DNA of 33,679 nt, taken from the IMG/VR virus record IMGVR_UViG_3300010885_030375, positions 1 through 33,679 of that record; one strand, given 5' to 3'. The position numbers and the translations under genes were made by a program. Positions 9,501-16,532 of this stretch are shown in pieces. The stretch is from a virus. Numbering within the stretch: the first letter of the stretch is position 1; every line of letters begins with the position of its first letter. A model generated the notes under the pieces. The model was not told the DNA's origin. It did not search any database and saw only the letters and a program-made list of their open reading frames with translations.

Positions 9501-12500
9501 CCCTGAATACACGCAGATGATTGCCGACATTCCGGCAGAGAAGCGTCCTGCTGCTGTCTTGGCTAAGAAGATGGCATCAATGAACGCCATTACGACATCT
9601 GCCCGTAAGAGTGCATTGACTGCTGAGAATGTTCCAGACTTTATTAATGAGTATGGGGACAAGGTTGCAGCTCAATTCCTGCGGGACAATCCGGACTTGC
9701 AGGACATACTTGGCATTGATCTTGGTGACAAAACCAAAAACATTGAAGATTTGATGCGCCGTTTGACTGGCCGTATTCCGTTGCTGGAGATTGAAGAGCA
9801 AACGGAAATCTATGAAATTCTTGAGGCTCGGTATGCTGATTTTATACAACAACTTGAGCTTTCCGGCGGTAATGCCCTTGAAACAAAGCGTTTGGATCTT
9901 GATGCCAAGCTGATTGAGAGTGCTGTTGCTCGTGAAGCAACCGGAGACAGCCCGTTTACGGCTGCTGTGATGTATGGCCTTTACGATATTAAGCGCATGG
10001 GCAAGCCAATTACAGCCCGTGACGCGATTGATTATGTCCTTGCTGCTCAAAAATACAAAGAAGAAACAAGCGATATAGACACGGTTGATGATGCTACCGC
10101 GCTTACTAAGCTGCAACAGATGTTTAAGTCGCGGCATAGAGAGATGGTTCAAGCCGCAAAGACCGAGTTTAATGACTATGAAAGAAAGGTTATTGCATCC
10201 ACAGAGGGAAAAGAGCGGCAGGCAAAGCAAGGAGAAAAGCTAACAATCCTCCGTCGGTCTTTTGACCAATTATCTCTGATGCTTGTCCCCGGTCAGCGCA
10301 TAAGGGTTACGTTGCCATCTGGTGAAACAGGCCAATCCCTTGTTATCAATGTTGGTCGATCCGGCAAATCCAATAACCCACTTGTCCCTAGCGATTGGCG
10401 TGTGACATTGGCGTTCCCATCAGGAACCCCAATTATCACAGTCCCATTTAGCCAAATTCAGGTGGGTGGTGATTTTGGGGAAAAGCTAGTTATTGATGAT
10501 TTGTATGGTCAAGACTCTGCAAAATCGTTTGCCGATACGTTCAATCAGCTTGCAGCAGCTGGTGCGCGTGAAAAGCGCGTTATTATCACAGGCAACATTC
10601 TGGCTGGGTTTGACATTGCCAATGGTGAAGGGCAGATCATTAATTTCACCAAGGACGATGGGAAGATTGAGCAGGGAATTTTGCTAAGAAGCAAGATCAG
10701 AACCTTGGCCGATGCGACCAAAGGGACAAAGGAAAAGATCAAAACTGTTGAAGATCTTAAATCTGCTGTTTCTGCCGCTCCGAAACAGACATTGTTGAGC
10801 AACGATGCAGCTGGGGTCATCATCAAAAAAGAAGGTGGCTACTACACGATCAGTGTTCCAAATTCCAAATCCAAGGCTGGGAAATATATTCTTGACCAGC
10901 AGCTGATTGAGTTGATTGGTGGTGGAGGACTTCATTCGGCTGGTTCGCGTATGCAAGCTAAATGGTTGCGTGTTGTTGATCCTAAGACCGATAAGATCCT
11001 TGAACGTATCCTTGCGATTGGTGCTTCGTTCGATAAGCAAATCGACCTGACACCAACATCATACTCGGTATTACGTCCTGCTCTGAAAACCGAAACAGCC
11101 CATGTGGTTCCTGAAGCCTACAAAGAGTTTGAAGGTATCATCAAGCGGACACTGGGTGAGAAGGCCCGTGTTGAGTTTGTGGAGCAGATCAAAGTCACCG
11201 ACTCACAGGCGGCAATGGATTCCGGTGGTGAGCTTGATGATTATGCTTCCGGTTCGCATGATCGACTGACCAATATGATCTATCTGGCGACAAGCCTTGA
11301 GAAAGGCGCATCGCTTCCTGACGCGACATACCATGAAGCATGGCACTCGCTTGAAGACAAGCTGACACCAGCAGAGCGCAAGGCAATCGCTGACGCTCGG
11401 CCAGAGAACAATCGCCTTGTTGCTCAGTATTACGGTGTGCCTGTCGAAAAGATCGAAGCTCTGTCTACTTCAGAGCAAGATGCTTATGCGATGGGCATGT
11501 TTGGCGCCAAGGCTGATGATCAGATCCGCAATGTTGCAATGGGCCGCGCTTCCTACGAAGTGTTCGGCAAAGTCTGGCTGACCTACCGTCGGTTCCGCAA
11601 TGTCGTGAACAAACTGTTCGGCAAGAAGAGCATGGACTCGATCTTCAATGATTTCTATGTCGGCGGCATGTCTGATCGTTTGGAGATGGAAGCCGATGTT
11701 ATGGCCGATAAGATGGGGGTCAAGACATCGGATCTTGCTTACATGGCATTGCGTCAAAAGCGCAAAGGTCCACCAACCCCTCAAAGTTACGAGGTCCACG
11801 ATGATACTCTTACAAATGAATTGATGTATGGCTTCGTTGATAAGTACAACGACATCTCCATGATCCAACGTGCCATTGAGAAGGCTCGTGGCTCTAAGCT
11901 GCCTGAGACAATGGACGTTGAAATGTCTATTGGCCTGTTCAACAATCGGGTTATCGCTCGGCAGGAAAAGGTCTGGGATAAAGAGCTTCAGCCGTTGCTG
12001 GATGAAATGGCGAAACTGAAGATCGAAGAAGCTGATCTTGTTGAATTCCTGTATGCTCGTCACGCTCCAGAGCGTAATGCCAAGATGGCCAAAAGAGATC
12101 CTAAACGGTTCCCTCATGGCGGGTCAGGCATGGAGAATGATGATGCGCAGGACATCGAGGATGCTTTTAAAAATAAGGGTATTTATGATACCTTAGTTAG
12201 ACTTGATGAAAAGTTCGTTCGCCCGATAATTAAGGCTGACCTTGATGAGCGTCTTGCGGCAGGACTTCTGACACAGGATCAATACGACGAATATACAAAA
12301 CCTTACGACGAAGGTGGGTATGATTTCTATGTTCCGTTGCGAGGCTATGCCGAACAGGATGCAGATGCAGAAGTAAATTCCCGTAGTCTTGGCCGTGGGT
12401 TTGGGTTCAGCGTATCAGGCAAGGAATATAAGGCGTCTATGGGCCGCAAAAGCAGAGCCTATAATCCATTCCAGAACCTGATCCAACAGCGCATGGACGG

Positions 12501-14550
12501 TATTGTTCGTCAGGAGAAGAACAGGGTAGACCGCGCTCTTTATCTTCTGGTCAAGAGCAATCCAAACCCAGACTTTGCGGAGATTCTCGACAGCAAGAAC
12601 ATGCCGATGGTCAAATACCTTTCGGCAGATGGGACCGTTCGTCAGCGTCCTGATACCAGCATCTATCGGGATGAGATGACCATTCCGTTCAAGATCAGTG
12701 GTGAAAGCCGTTACATTGTATTCAACGACGAGAACCCTTCAATGGTTCGTTTGGTTCGCTCGTTGAAGAACCTTCCAAATGATTCGCCATCAAAGCTGGC
12801 CAAATTCACGTTTGAGATTGGCCGCTTCATGTCGAAGATCAATACGGCATGGGTTCCAGACTTCTTCTTAACCAACTTCCCACGCGACGTTCAGGATGCG
12901 ATGATTGCCCTATATGGGACAAAGGAAGGGTTCGCCACCAACTTCATGACTGAACTGGCTGGCGCAGGGAAGATCATTGCCAAGGCCGAAACCGTTGGCG
13001 GTTTAAGCTCGCAAGACAAAGCTCTCTATGATGAGTGGGTCTTGAGCGGTGGCCGCATGGAATATGGCGGCTTTGAAAACTTGGAAAAGGTTCAGAGCAA
13101 GATCAGCCGTGAAATGTTCAAAGCCTTCTACGACAAAAAGACCACTAATCAGAAACTCATGCACGGCATGATGGAGTCTGGTCGGCTGACCATCGCAGCT
13201 TTGGAAAAGACAAACCAGATCTTTGAAAGCACCGTTCGCTTTGCCGTCTATCTCGCGGCTCGTAAGGGCGGTTACACCCAAGGCAAGGCTGCTGATTTGT
13301 CTCTAAATGCCACTGTGAACTTCCAGAAGAAGGGCGCATGGATGCCGGGCCTTAACGCTATGAAGCCGTTCTTGTCGGCCAGTGTTGGAGGTATCCGCAA
13401 CTTCGCTCGGTTCTTGATGTCCAAGCGGTTCCGTCGCGCTCTGTATGGCATAATCTTCATGGCCTTCCTGACTGGTCTGCTTGGCGTTTGGATGAACGAT
13501 GATGACAAGAATGAACCCGGAAAGAACACCTACTACACTCAGGTGAGAGGCTGGGAACGCTCAAGGAACGTCATTATCCCAATCAAAAACAAAGATGGCA
13601 GCTTCTACAAGTTTGATTTGGGCTTCCTTATCAAGTCGGCTTGGAACATCGGCGATAACATGGCGGCTGTGGCAACTGGCAATATGACGGCAGAAGACGC
13701 TGCTGTTAATATCGCTACAAGCGCGGTTGATTCCTTCAACCCTGCAAGCCAAGGTTCATTCTGGTCGGCAATTTTGCCTTGGTTTGCGCTTCCTGTTGTT
13801 CAGCTTGCGGTGAACAGGGATTCTTTTGGGAACCGTATCCACCCAGAGCCGGGGACAAAGAACGCTGAGAAGCCAGCATCCGAGCAATATTCCAGCAAAA
13901 CTCCAAACTGGACTGTTGATCTTGCAAGTTTCTTAAACCGGATGACGGGCGGCGATGAGTTTGAGAAGGGCAAGATTGATCTTTATCCCGGAACCATCGA
14001 CTACTGGGCAAAGAGCATTGCTGGTCAGACGGGACAGTTTGTTCAAAGGACGTATAAATCCATTGAGGATGGGCTTGAAGGCATCCCAACTCCATTGGAA
14101 GAGTCTCCATTGTTCCGTCGGCTTGTGACAAAGACAGCTGGCATCAATGAAGGTGCTTACTACGACAAGCGCAAAGAGGTGTTTGCCAAAGAGCAGCTGC
14201 TTAACGACGCATGGGAAGAAGCCAAATCGTCAGGTAGCCCAGCAGCTGAACGCAAGGTTGATAAACTTACGGATGAGCTTGGGATTAGGACTAAGGGTGA
14301 CAATCTGGTTCGCAAGAATAGTTTGCCAGACATGATCCGCAAGAATGACAAGATCCTTAACGATTACCGTGATGAGATTGTGATGATTAAGGGAGATGAT
14401 AAGTTGTCCCCCTTGAACAAGAAGAAGCAGATCACCGAGATTGAAGGCATGATGAGAGAGTATATGGATGAAACTCGCTCTTACATCAACTCTATGAAAG
14501 ATCCAGAGAAGTCTCCGCTTCAGAAGCTAAAAGAAGCAGCAGGAAGATAA
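3529..14550 (+). CDS. giant polyvalent protein: N6-adenine methyltransferase, strawberry-notch/DarB-type helicase, zincin-like motif, LPD-type C-terminus
   Basis: 3,673 residues from the ATG at 3529 (GGGAGA at 3518-3523; a TTG one codon earlier is possible). Residues 1-155 are unstructured and about 163-190 hydrophobic. Residues 300-900 are mostly Pro/Glu/Lys linkers around a small beta-rich domain near 700-830. A methyltransferase follows, with EPTAGNGAL at 1047 and the adenine-MTase motif IV NPPFG at 1105-1109. A superfamily 2 helicase of strawberry-notch type has DQTGIGKGR (1434-1442), DESH (1571-1574) and QTLGRVHRTGQ (1978-1988). A zincin-like HEAWH lies at 2602-2606. A C-terminal segment from about 3095 resembles large polyvalent-protein domains (LPD38-like) and carries a hydrophobic helix near 3305-3323; the last 200 residues are charged coils. 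P1 DarB, which has fused methyltransferase and helicase regions, is packaged and protects injected DNA. The same role here is inferred. One frame is intact throughout, and it ends at a terminator. Confidence 0.93.
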   Translation: MAQWWNNDPVYQGQSNNNWWENDPTFKTPTPPRRPEEAQVARPLEAEAPSFTEVMAQPPVAYDPMTGMPIPAAPSVENKPDLTTIPGVAYYSGAANLGSQDPADVAALQRSLDAIAKREADRAKNPTKFSQVEKEKGFIAAVKEDPAGFAKETGQNMVEGIVPMGAAIAGGLAGPGGVAAAGTLSFGADAYARALIDQTRKRGGDLGNAEQFNAIYMKNKAEIDAAAAKEAGISAAQGAIFGMIPGGGGLKGMLGRITVAYPSVSVAGSGAKRMVNDEEPATGEEILKEYVQGVATGLPFEAAGFIPSGGGKPKGPPSNRLLEGPQGGGRGPEGGKPTEGGPAGGGAAEQPQARNQTVTEAEILKGGKFGADDIAVMSPQERAATARDLAQQGIKPEPLTPEEYNQIFKPRTTVEEALDEASKKNFVDRKKKETQDRMTRTENETKNEFFAVLKGDGLSTQEIGQLSWPEVTERVRNIRSRKADKPISLTPEEKIELNLPLTKADQKALDKKTPPTTPPVGVEGRGPETPPASGSLEEQANATTTVTGEKPATDLTALTEQIRRQKENEARGGRPIDEAINELPKGKDGNPDLGVLQLEIKKRTPNEPGNTPWENLDPRQQDDIIKGLQSLRPPVPTETTSLPETPSVEEPTGGTKPITEELPVGGAKPPAAEKEVTSPQTPTGEKPVAEPETAPVEHAFTFKTSKGSEYEMTTDGKTVRNKAARPEHPGDEGIKPQSEKTVFLDRNAANALAPPENKNWILLDNGNGTVSLATQNADGLWGMSPSQKDVPYTTTPEIGKYPLELWKGIKNETLGATGFKNIHFGNEIVAVSQYAEMPEQQKPQAAKEEAPQEQAAPKKEVAAPEEATAPPAPPVKEEKPKPKEEENAPPVTQERHKVEYDFFGPNATKIDNIAGMAISGLEYSALNEIPAPDFKDYKNFKSFLSEKSSKYPKLKNSTDKEIQEGIELALVILARKIVLNDPSLPNGLKVDTPQQKFNILKRLYDRQPKLTARTSESIMNQAYSTPIPLAYVASRLAGVNWGKSVLEPTAGNGALVIEANPKNTVVNELQRVRRDSLKALGFDPVGKDASEKDFVSGNFNVVIANPPFGPVKGKDGDNKVFDMGFIQPNYKTKEIDHAISLTSLDHMDANGNAVLIIGSVHPMAVTDEARSEGFNSKAKREFFKTLYDNYNVTDHFTVAGKLYERQGAAWPVDVIVIKGKGKSALPLPAVKVPPLLTSWEQIKEKIPNESEATTVSAPTQPVSETGGEGITAGAEPSGQPDVQGGNPVRKPKTKTTGSVRGEPNAEQSGSGVGVDTGEPEKGIEGPKSERFNQLATPKQREIVHEEETETQLPYSPKARQSAGLGTLAPANMKSSMEYALNNLEDKRGDIDAYVADRLKYKPEELAKYYSGEQIDALALAIDNLEKGSGFIIGDQTGIGKGRINAGIIRYALVNKLTPIFVTEKDNLYKDMWRDMSNEEGVGIPKFLGRDPNVLITDLGKTIDLDEELDGKKIRSPANVDAIYNSSIQSGKMPNYDMIFTTYSQMQTVKGESPLRRKFLESMASNSILILDESHNAGGGGAATRGKDKNEELNRAEFVRDMTQKSQGTFFSSATFAKRPDVMDLYAKTDIGLAVDDISKLPELLVRGGVPLMSVLSSMLAKSGQYMRRERTFAGVKYEAKLFPVDKDVYNDFSKSMMKINEFSQLVNNATKDMKDSLKAQAGSVSSDGSTGGAGLESTNFTSIMHNLINQLLLSMKSKPAIEAALKAIKDGQKPVLTVSNTMETFLKTTAEDLGLSIGDTVELTFGDLLLRYLDRTRTLTLKEAFSKKGVKGIKHYMTDEELGPAGVAAYKKARNMIEGIDFGDLPISPIDYIKYNIEKKGYKVGEITGRQMVLDYGGEGSVNKPSAPSLATRPSVATTARGKNKTIADFNNGTLDAIIINKSGSTGLSLHAKKGFKDVRQRHMIIVQPNENIDTHMQTLGRVHRTGQVIVPEYTQMIADIPAEKRPAAVLAKKMASMNAITTSARKSALTAENVPDFINEYGDKVAAQFLRDNPDLQDILGIDLGDKTKNIEDLMRRLTGRIPLLEIEEQTEIYEILEARYADFIQQLELSGGNALETKRLDLDAKLIESAVAREATGDSPFTAAVMYGLYDIKRMGKPITARDAIDYVLAAQKYKEETSDIDTVDDATALTKLQQMFKSRHREMVQAAKTEFNDYERKVIASTEGKERQAKQGEKLTILRRSFDQLSLMLVPGQRIRVTLPSGETGQSLVINVGRSGKSNNPLVPSDWRVTLAFPSGTPIITVPFSQIQVGGDFGEKLVIDDLYGQDSAKSFADTFNQLAAAGAREKRVIITGNILAGFDIANGEGQIINFTKDDGKIEQGILLRSKIRTLADATKGTKEKIKTVEDLKSAVSAAPKQTLLSNDAAGVIIKKEGGYYTISVPNSKSKAGKYILDQQLIELIGGGGLHSAGSRMQAKWLRVVDPKTDKILERILAIGASFDKQIDLTPTSYSVLRPALKTETAHVVPEAYKEFEGIIKRTLGEKARVEFVEQIKVTDSQAAMDSGGELDDYASGSHDRLTNMIYLATSLEKGASLPDATYHEAWHSLEDKLTPAERKAIADARPENNRLVAQYYGVPVEKIEALSTSEQDAYAMGMFGAKADDQIRNVAMGRASYEVFGKVWLTYRRFRNVVNKLFGKKSMDSIFNDFYVGGMSDRLEMEADVMADKMGVKTSDLAYMALRQKRKGPPTPQSYEVHDDTLTNELMYGFVDKYNDISMIQRAIEKARGSKLPETMDVEMSIGLFNNRVIARQEKVWDKELQPLLDEMAKLKIEEADLVEFLYARHAPERNAKMAKRDPKRFPHGGSGMENDDAQDIEDAFKNKGIYDTLVRLDEKFVRPIIKADLDERLAAGLLTQDQYDEYTKPYDEGGYDFYVPLRGYAEQDADAEVNSRSLGRGFGFSVSGKEYKASMGRKSRAYNPFQNLIQQRMDGIVRQEKNRVDRALYLLVKSNPNPDFAEILDSKNMPMVKYLSADGTVRQRPDTSIYRDEMTIPFKISGESRYIVFNDENPSMVRLVRSLKNLPNDSPSKLAKFTFEIGRFMSKINTAWVPDFFLTNFPRDVQDAMIALYGTKEGFATNFMTELAGAGKIIAKAETVGGLSSQDKALYDEWVLSGGRMEYGGFENLEKVQSKISREMFKAFYDKKTTNQKLMHGMMESGRLTIAALEKTNQIFESTVRFAVYLAARKGGYTQGKAADLSLNATVNFQKKGAWMPGLNAMKPFLSASVGGIRNFARFLMSKRFRRALYGIIFMAFLTGLLGVWMNDDDKNEPGKNTYYTQVRGWERSRNVIIPIKNKDGSFYKFDLGFLIKSAWNIGDNMAAVATGNMTAEDAAVNIATSAVDSFNPASQGSFWSAILPWFALPVVQLAVNRDSFGNRIHPEPGTKNAEKPASEQYSSKTPNWTVDLASFLNRMTGGDEFEKGKIDLYPGTIDYWAKSIAGQTGQFVQRTYKSIEDGLEGIPTPLEESPLFRRLVTKTAGINEGAYYDKRKEVFAKEQLLNDAWEEAKSSGSPAAERKVDKLTDELGIRTKGDNLVRKNSLPDMIRKNDKILNDYRDEIVMIKGDDKLSPLNKKKQITEIEGMMREYMDETRSYINSMKDPEKSPLQKLKEAAGR

Positions 14551-14555
14551 AAGAA

Positions 14556-14584
14556 AACCCCCGCCGAGCAATTCAGCGGGGGTT
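14556..14584. terminator. bidirectional intrinsic terminator between convergent genes
   Basis: A 9-bp perfect stem (AACCCCCGC with GCGGGGGTT) surrounds an 11-nt loop. On the minus strand it is followed by TTTTCTTTTAT, a good U-tract for the leftward genes. On the plus strand it is followed only by TT and a mixed sequence, so rightward termination may be weaker. It sits six bases after the giant gene's stop and just beyond the last leftward gene, exactly where two convergent operons meet. Confidence 0.85.
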
Positions 14585-14617
14585 CTCATGCGCATATAGG
14601 CTTACGCCTTGGGCGGC

Positions 14618-14887
14618 TTATAGCTCACAAAGGCTGTAAATGTAAACAGGGCGCCCACGTTTTGCCGTTCTTGGAGCTTTTCGAGTGGCAAGGTTGCGGT
14701 CGCACATTTGTTTCAGCCTCTTAACCATGATCTGTCGATCATAGCCATTCATCGTCAGTGCTGCCTCGGACGCGGTGAAAGAACCAAGTCCAAAGGCATC
14801 ATAGAGAGCCAGATAGTCTCTAACATTCGGTGTGGTGGGTCCGAGATCCAGAGCCTTACGAACGATTGTTAGGTCCAGCAGTTGCAT
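14618..14887 (-). CDS. winged-helix-like DNA-binding protein, 89 aa
   Basis: Residues 10-80 read as a helix-turn-helix or winged-helix fold: a first helical region (NVRDYLALYDAFGLG), a likely helix-turn-helix (FTASEAALTMNGYDRQIMVKRLKQMCDRNLA), then a basic wing (ATRKAPRTAKRGRPVYIYSL). The pattern resembles small MarR/GntR-like regulators that read DNA with a basic beta hairpin, though no exact family is claimed. It is the last gene of a leftward operon and ends at the 14556-14584 terminator. Its start region overlaps the lipoprotein candidate by 32 bases, with AAGGG upstream of the ATG. It may regulate phage or host promoters; target unknown. Confidence 0.75.
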   Translation of the reverse strand: MQLLDLTIVRKALDLGPTTPNVRDYLALYDAFGLGSFTASEAALTMNGYDRQIMVKRLKQMCDRNLATRKAPRTAKRGRPVYIYSLCEL

Positions 14888-15041
14888 TTTTAACGATACC
14901 CTTATTCTCTTGTTCGATCAGATGACGAGTGTTTGACTTCGAACCGTCGTAGATGACGATTGTGCAGCCTGAGAGGAGGGTGGTAGCGGCTCCAAGAATG
15001 GCACAGGCATAATAATTGGCTTTATGTCTTGTGTGCGCCAT
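14856..15041 (-). CDS. small lipoprotein candidate, 61 aa
   Basis: From the ATG at 15041, preceded by AAAGGAAT at good spacing. The N-terminus is a typical lipoprotein signal: basic start (MAHTRHK), hydrophobic core (YYACAILGAATTLL) and lipobox LSGC with the modifiable cysteine at about residue 26. The mature part is short and polar. Most of the gene overlaps the end of the next upstream gene (14918-15175) in a different frame. Size and signal recall Rz1-type outer-membrane spanins, but the overlapping partner has no membrane anchor, so a spanin pair is not supported. A superinfection-exclusion lipoprotein is another possibility. Confidence 0.55.
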   Translation of the reverse strand: MAHTRHKANYYACAILGAATTLLSGCTIVIYDGSKSNTRHLIEQENKGIVKNATAGPNNRS

Positions 15042-15175
15042 GACTCGAATTCCTTTGTCCTGCTGTTCACAACCAGCCATTCAAGCGGGAGAGCTGTCCC
15101 GTGGTTGATGACGATGATTGCTTTACCTTCTCCGTTTGGGGTTTTGACGTTGATGCTTGGGTTAAGCTGTAACAT
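14918..15175 (-). CDS. hypothetical protein, 85 aa, overlaps lipoprotein candidate
   Basis: ATG at 15175 with GAGGT upstream and a 14-base overlap with the preceding gene's end, which supports the start. The first 50 residues (MLQLNPSINVKTPNGEGKA, then IIVINHGTALPLEWLVV) look like a compact beta domain; I recall similar short hypothetical proteins in alphaproteobacterial phages and genomes, but no function. The last 35 residues, Pro/Ser-rich, lie where the lipoprotein candidate is read in another frame, and their odd composition suggests that region is constrained mainly by the other gene. Confidence 0.65.
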   Translation of the reverse strand: MLQLNPSINVKTPNGEGKAIIVINHGTALPLEWLVVNSRTKEFESWRTQDIKPIIMPVPFLEPLPPSSQAAQSSSTTVRSQTLVI

Positions 15176-15494
15176 TCTGGACCTCGTTTAATTTCGCTTC
15201 GACTTCCGCAGTGAACGCATCGTTTGTCCGGCTTGGCATATTGACGAGCTGCGCTGCGATAGCTTGGTAGGCCGCAGAGTCCACCCAAGAGTCATGGTTG
15301 CTAGGATCATGGGCCAATCGAGCCTGTTTGACTGCCGACAGAACAAGGGCCACATCAAAGGCTGTAATGTTCTTGTTGGTGGTCACACTGGCTATGATGG
15401 ATGCGCGGGTAAAATTGGTTTTAAGATCCCCGTAATCCTTGCCCCGACCATTGATTGTCTGCTGTGCTGTTGTCAAAACGTCTTGAGTATTCAT
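15162..15494 (-). CDS. DUF6378-like phage protein, 110 aa
   Basis: The ATG at 15494 overlaps the stop of the HNH gene as ATGA, so this start is preferred over one 60 codons upstream that would lie inside the HNH gene. Recognisable features are GRGKDYGDLKTNF near residue 16, then ITAFDVALVLSAVKQARL, then NHDSWVDSAAYQAIAAQL. That order (GR..YG, a DV..m..K.aRl helix, and a D..vD.agY helix) is the pattern of the phage family DUF6378, whose role is not known to me. It is helical and soluble. It sits in an operon of nucleases and small regulators, so a DNA-metabolism or host-control role is plausible. Confidence 0.75.
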   Translation of the reverse strand: MNTQDVLTTAQQTINGRGKDYGDLKTNFTRASIIASVTTNKNITAFDVALVLSAVKQARLAHDPSNHDSWVDSAAYQAIAAQLVNMPSRTNDAFTAEVEAKLNEVQNVTA

Positions 15495-15865
15495 TGATCC
15501 TGTTCCCTTCTTAGAACGACTTGTCCATTCATTTTCCGTTTCCACTTGCTGTTTCTCCCAGCTGGAAGCGGCGTCCGTGACTGTTTTAATCCAAGAGTAT
15601 TCACCTTCTGGCGTTTGGCTTTCGCCGCCGTCTGGTGGTCCACCTTCGTCTTTTCCGTTGCGCATCCTAGACACGTTAACCTCACATTATCTTCAGTATC
15701 AGTCCCACCTAGTTCCAGAGCGCGGACATGCTCAAAGATGAATTTGCCCGCGCTGAGCTTGGCTTCGCACATCATGCACTTGCCATGCTCTCTCTCCCAT
15801 ATCGCCAGTTTTGTTCTTGGCGATAATCTCCCGCGTTTGGTTGTCCCAACATCCTCTATTTCCAT
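15491..15865 (-). CDS. HNH endonuclease, 124 aa
   Basis: Zinc-binding and catalytic HNH layout: C30-x2-C33 (CMMC), E45-H46 (FEHVRAL), ALELGGTDTEDN with N60, and C65-x2-C68 (CLGC), followed by a basic helix (TAAKAKRQK). This is the usual small phage HNH nuclease, which nicks or cuts DNA with a single metal ion; near TerL such enzymes aid packaging, but this one sits in the early leftward block. The position after the second CxxC normally taken by His or Asn is Ala-Thr here, so activity could be altered. Its start overlaps the upstream nuclease by 10 bases and its stop overlaps the next gene as ATGA. Confidence 0.85.
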   Translation of the reverse strand: MEIEDVGTTKRGRLSPRTKLAIWEREHGKCMMCEAKLSAGKFIFEHVRALELGGTDTEDNVRLTCLGCATEKTKVDHQTAAKAKRQKVNTLGLKQSRTPLPAGRNSKWKRKMNGQVVLRREQDQ

Positions 15866-16314
15866 TGGGACAAGTCCTTTTGCTCCATTCCGTATCCCTC
15901 GCCATGCCCAAGATTAACAATGTTCTCTAGCTTGTAGAGATGGTCAGCTGTGGCATAGCCAATGAACGAAACCTCATTGCCGTCGATGACCCCCAACACA
16001 AAAATATCAATGTCTGGGTTCACCTTCTTTGTTGCAAGAAGCCTGCCGTTTTTGTGTCGCGTGGATTTTATGTCGATCCGTTTATCCTTCAGGACACAAT
16101 CAAAACTGTGCTTGCGAGGGGATGCCTCTGGATTGAAGAAAATGTTCCAGTGCTTGCAAAACGCCATTTCTGCAATTACGCCATCTTCATCTGTCTCAAG
16201 GCTTGTGCCTATACCAGCATCCTTTACGCTTGCAGAGCGGGCAGAGAGCGTCCTCAAATTCCCAAGCAATTTGCAAACGATCATTTCTGAAGGGGTTAGT
16301 GCAACTGTAATCAT
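15856..16314 (-). CDS. PD-(D/E)XK nuclease-like protein, 152 aa
   Basis: The central part carries a plausible PD-(D/E)XK core: E49 in a helix (GVIAEMAFCKHW), D72 at the end of the first strand (SFDCVL), and D81-I-K83 in the second (KRIDIKSTRHKNGRLL). A following hydrophobic strand (DIFVLGVIDG) and a beta-rich end (VSFIGYATADHLYKL) fit a compact nuclease of restriction-enzyme fold. Its substrate cannot be read from sequence. The start overlaps the upstream stop as ATGA, fixing it at 16314. It precedes an HNH gene and follows a DUF1064 gene, making three nuclease-type proteins in one operon. Confidence 0.7.
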   Translation of the reverse strand: MITVALTPSEMIVCKLLGNLRTLSARSASVKDAGIGTSLETDEDGVIAEMAFCKHWNIFFNPEASPRKHSFDCVLKDKRIDIKSTRHKNGRLLATKKVNPDIDIFVLGVIDGNEVSFIGYATADHLYKLENIVNLGHGEGYGMEQKDLSQWK

Positions 16315-16532
16315 TGCAGCTGAAACCCCTTGGCTTGAGCCACCATCTTACGCAAAGCCTGAGCCATTGACGTAATCACGACCGAATGTTTGTCAGGTGG
16401 GATCGTCATCGAGATCTGCGATGCCATCATAATTAGCAAAGCCTCTGTGATAACTACTTCTCGAAATCCCTGTGCCGCTGTGTTGAGTGCCACCGTCAAC
16501 TCAATCAGCTGCTTCTGTTCTTCATCTTCCAT
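16311..16532 (-). CDS. hypothetical protein, 73 aa
   Basis: The start at 16532 overlaps the preceding small membrane gene by one base (TAATG), and the stop overlaps the next gene as ATGA, so both ends are supported by coupling. The sequence is mostly helical: an acidic N-terminus (MEDEEQKQLIELTVALN), a hydrophobic amphipathic middle (VVITEALLIMMASQIS) and a basic C-terminal helix. No family recognised; it could be a small dimeric helical adaptor or inhibitor. Confidence 0.65.
   Translation of the reverse strand: MEDEEQKQLIELTVALNTAAQGFREVVITEALLIMMASQISMTIPPDKHSVVITSMAQALRKMVAQAKGFQLQ

Noticed and set aside
3529-14550. N4-type virion RNA polymerase, suggested by a single 3,600-residue gene
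   Set aside because: No polymerase motifs were found; methyltransferase (NPPFG) and helicase (DESH, GRVHRTGQ) motifs identify a DarB-like polyvalent protein instead.
14856-15175. Rz/Rz1 spanin pair
   Set aside because: The inner frame has a lipobox, but the outer product has no N-terminal membrane anchor and no long coiled coil, and no endolysin or holin lies nearby.
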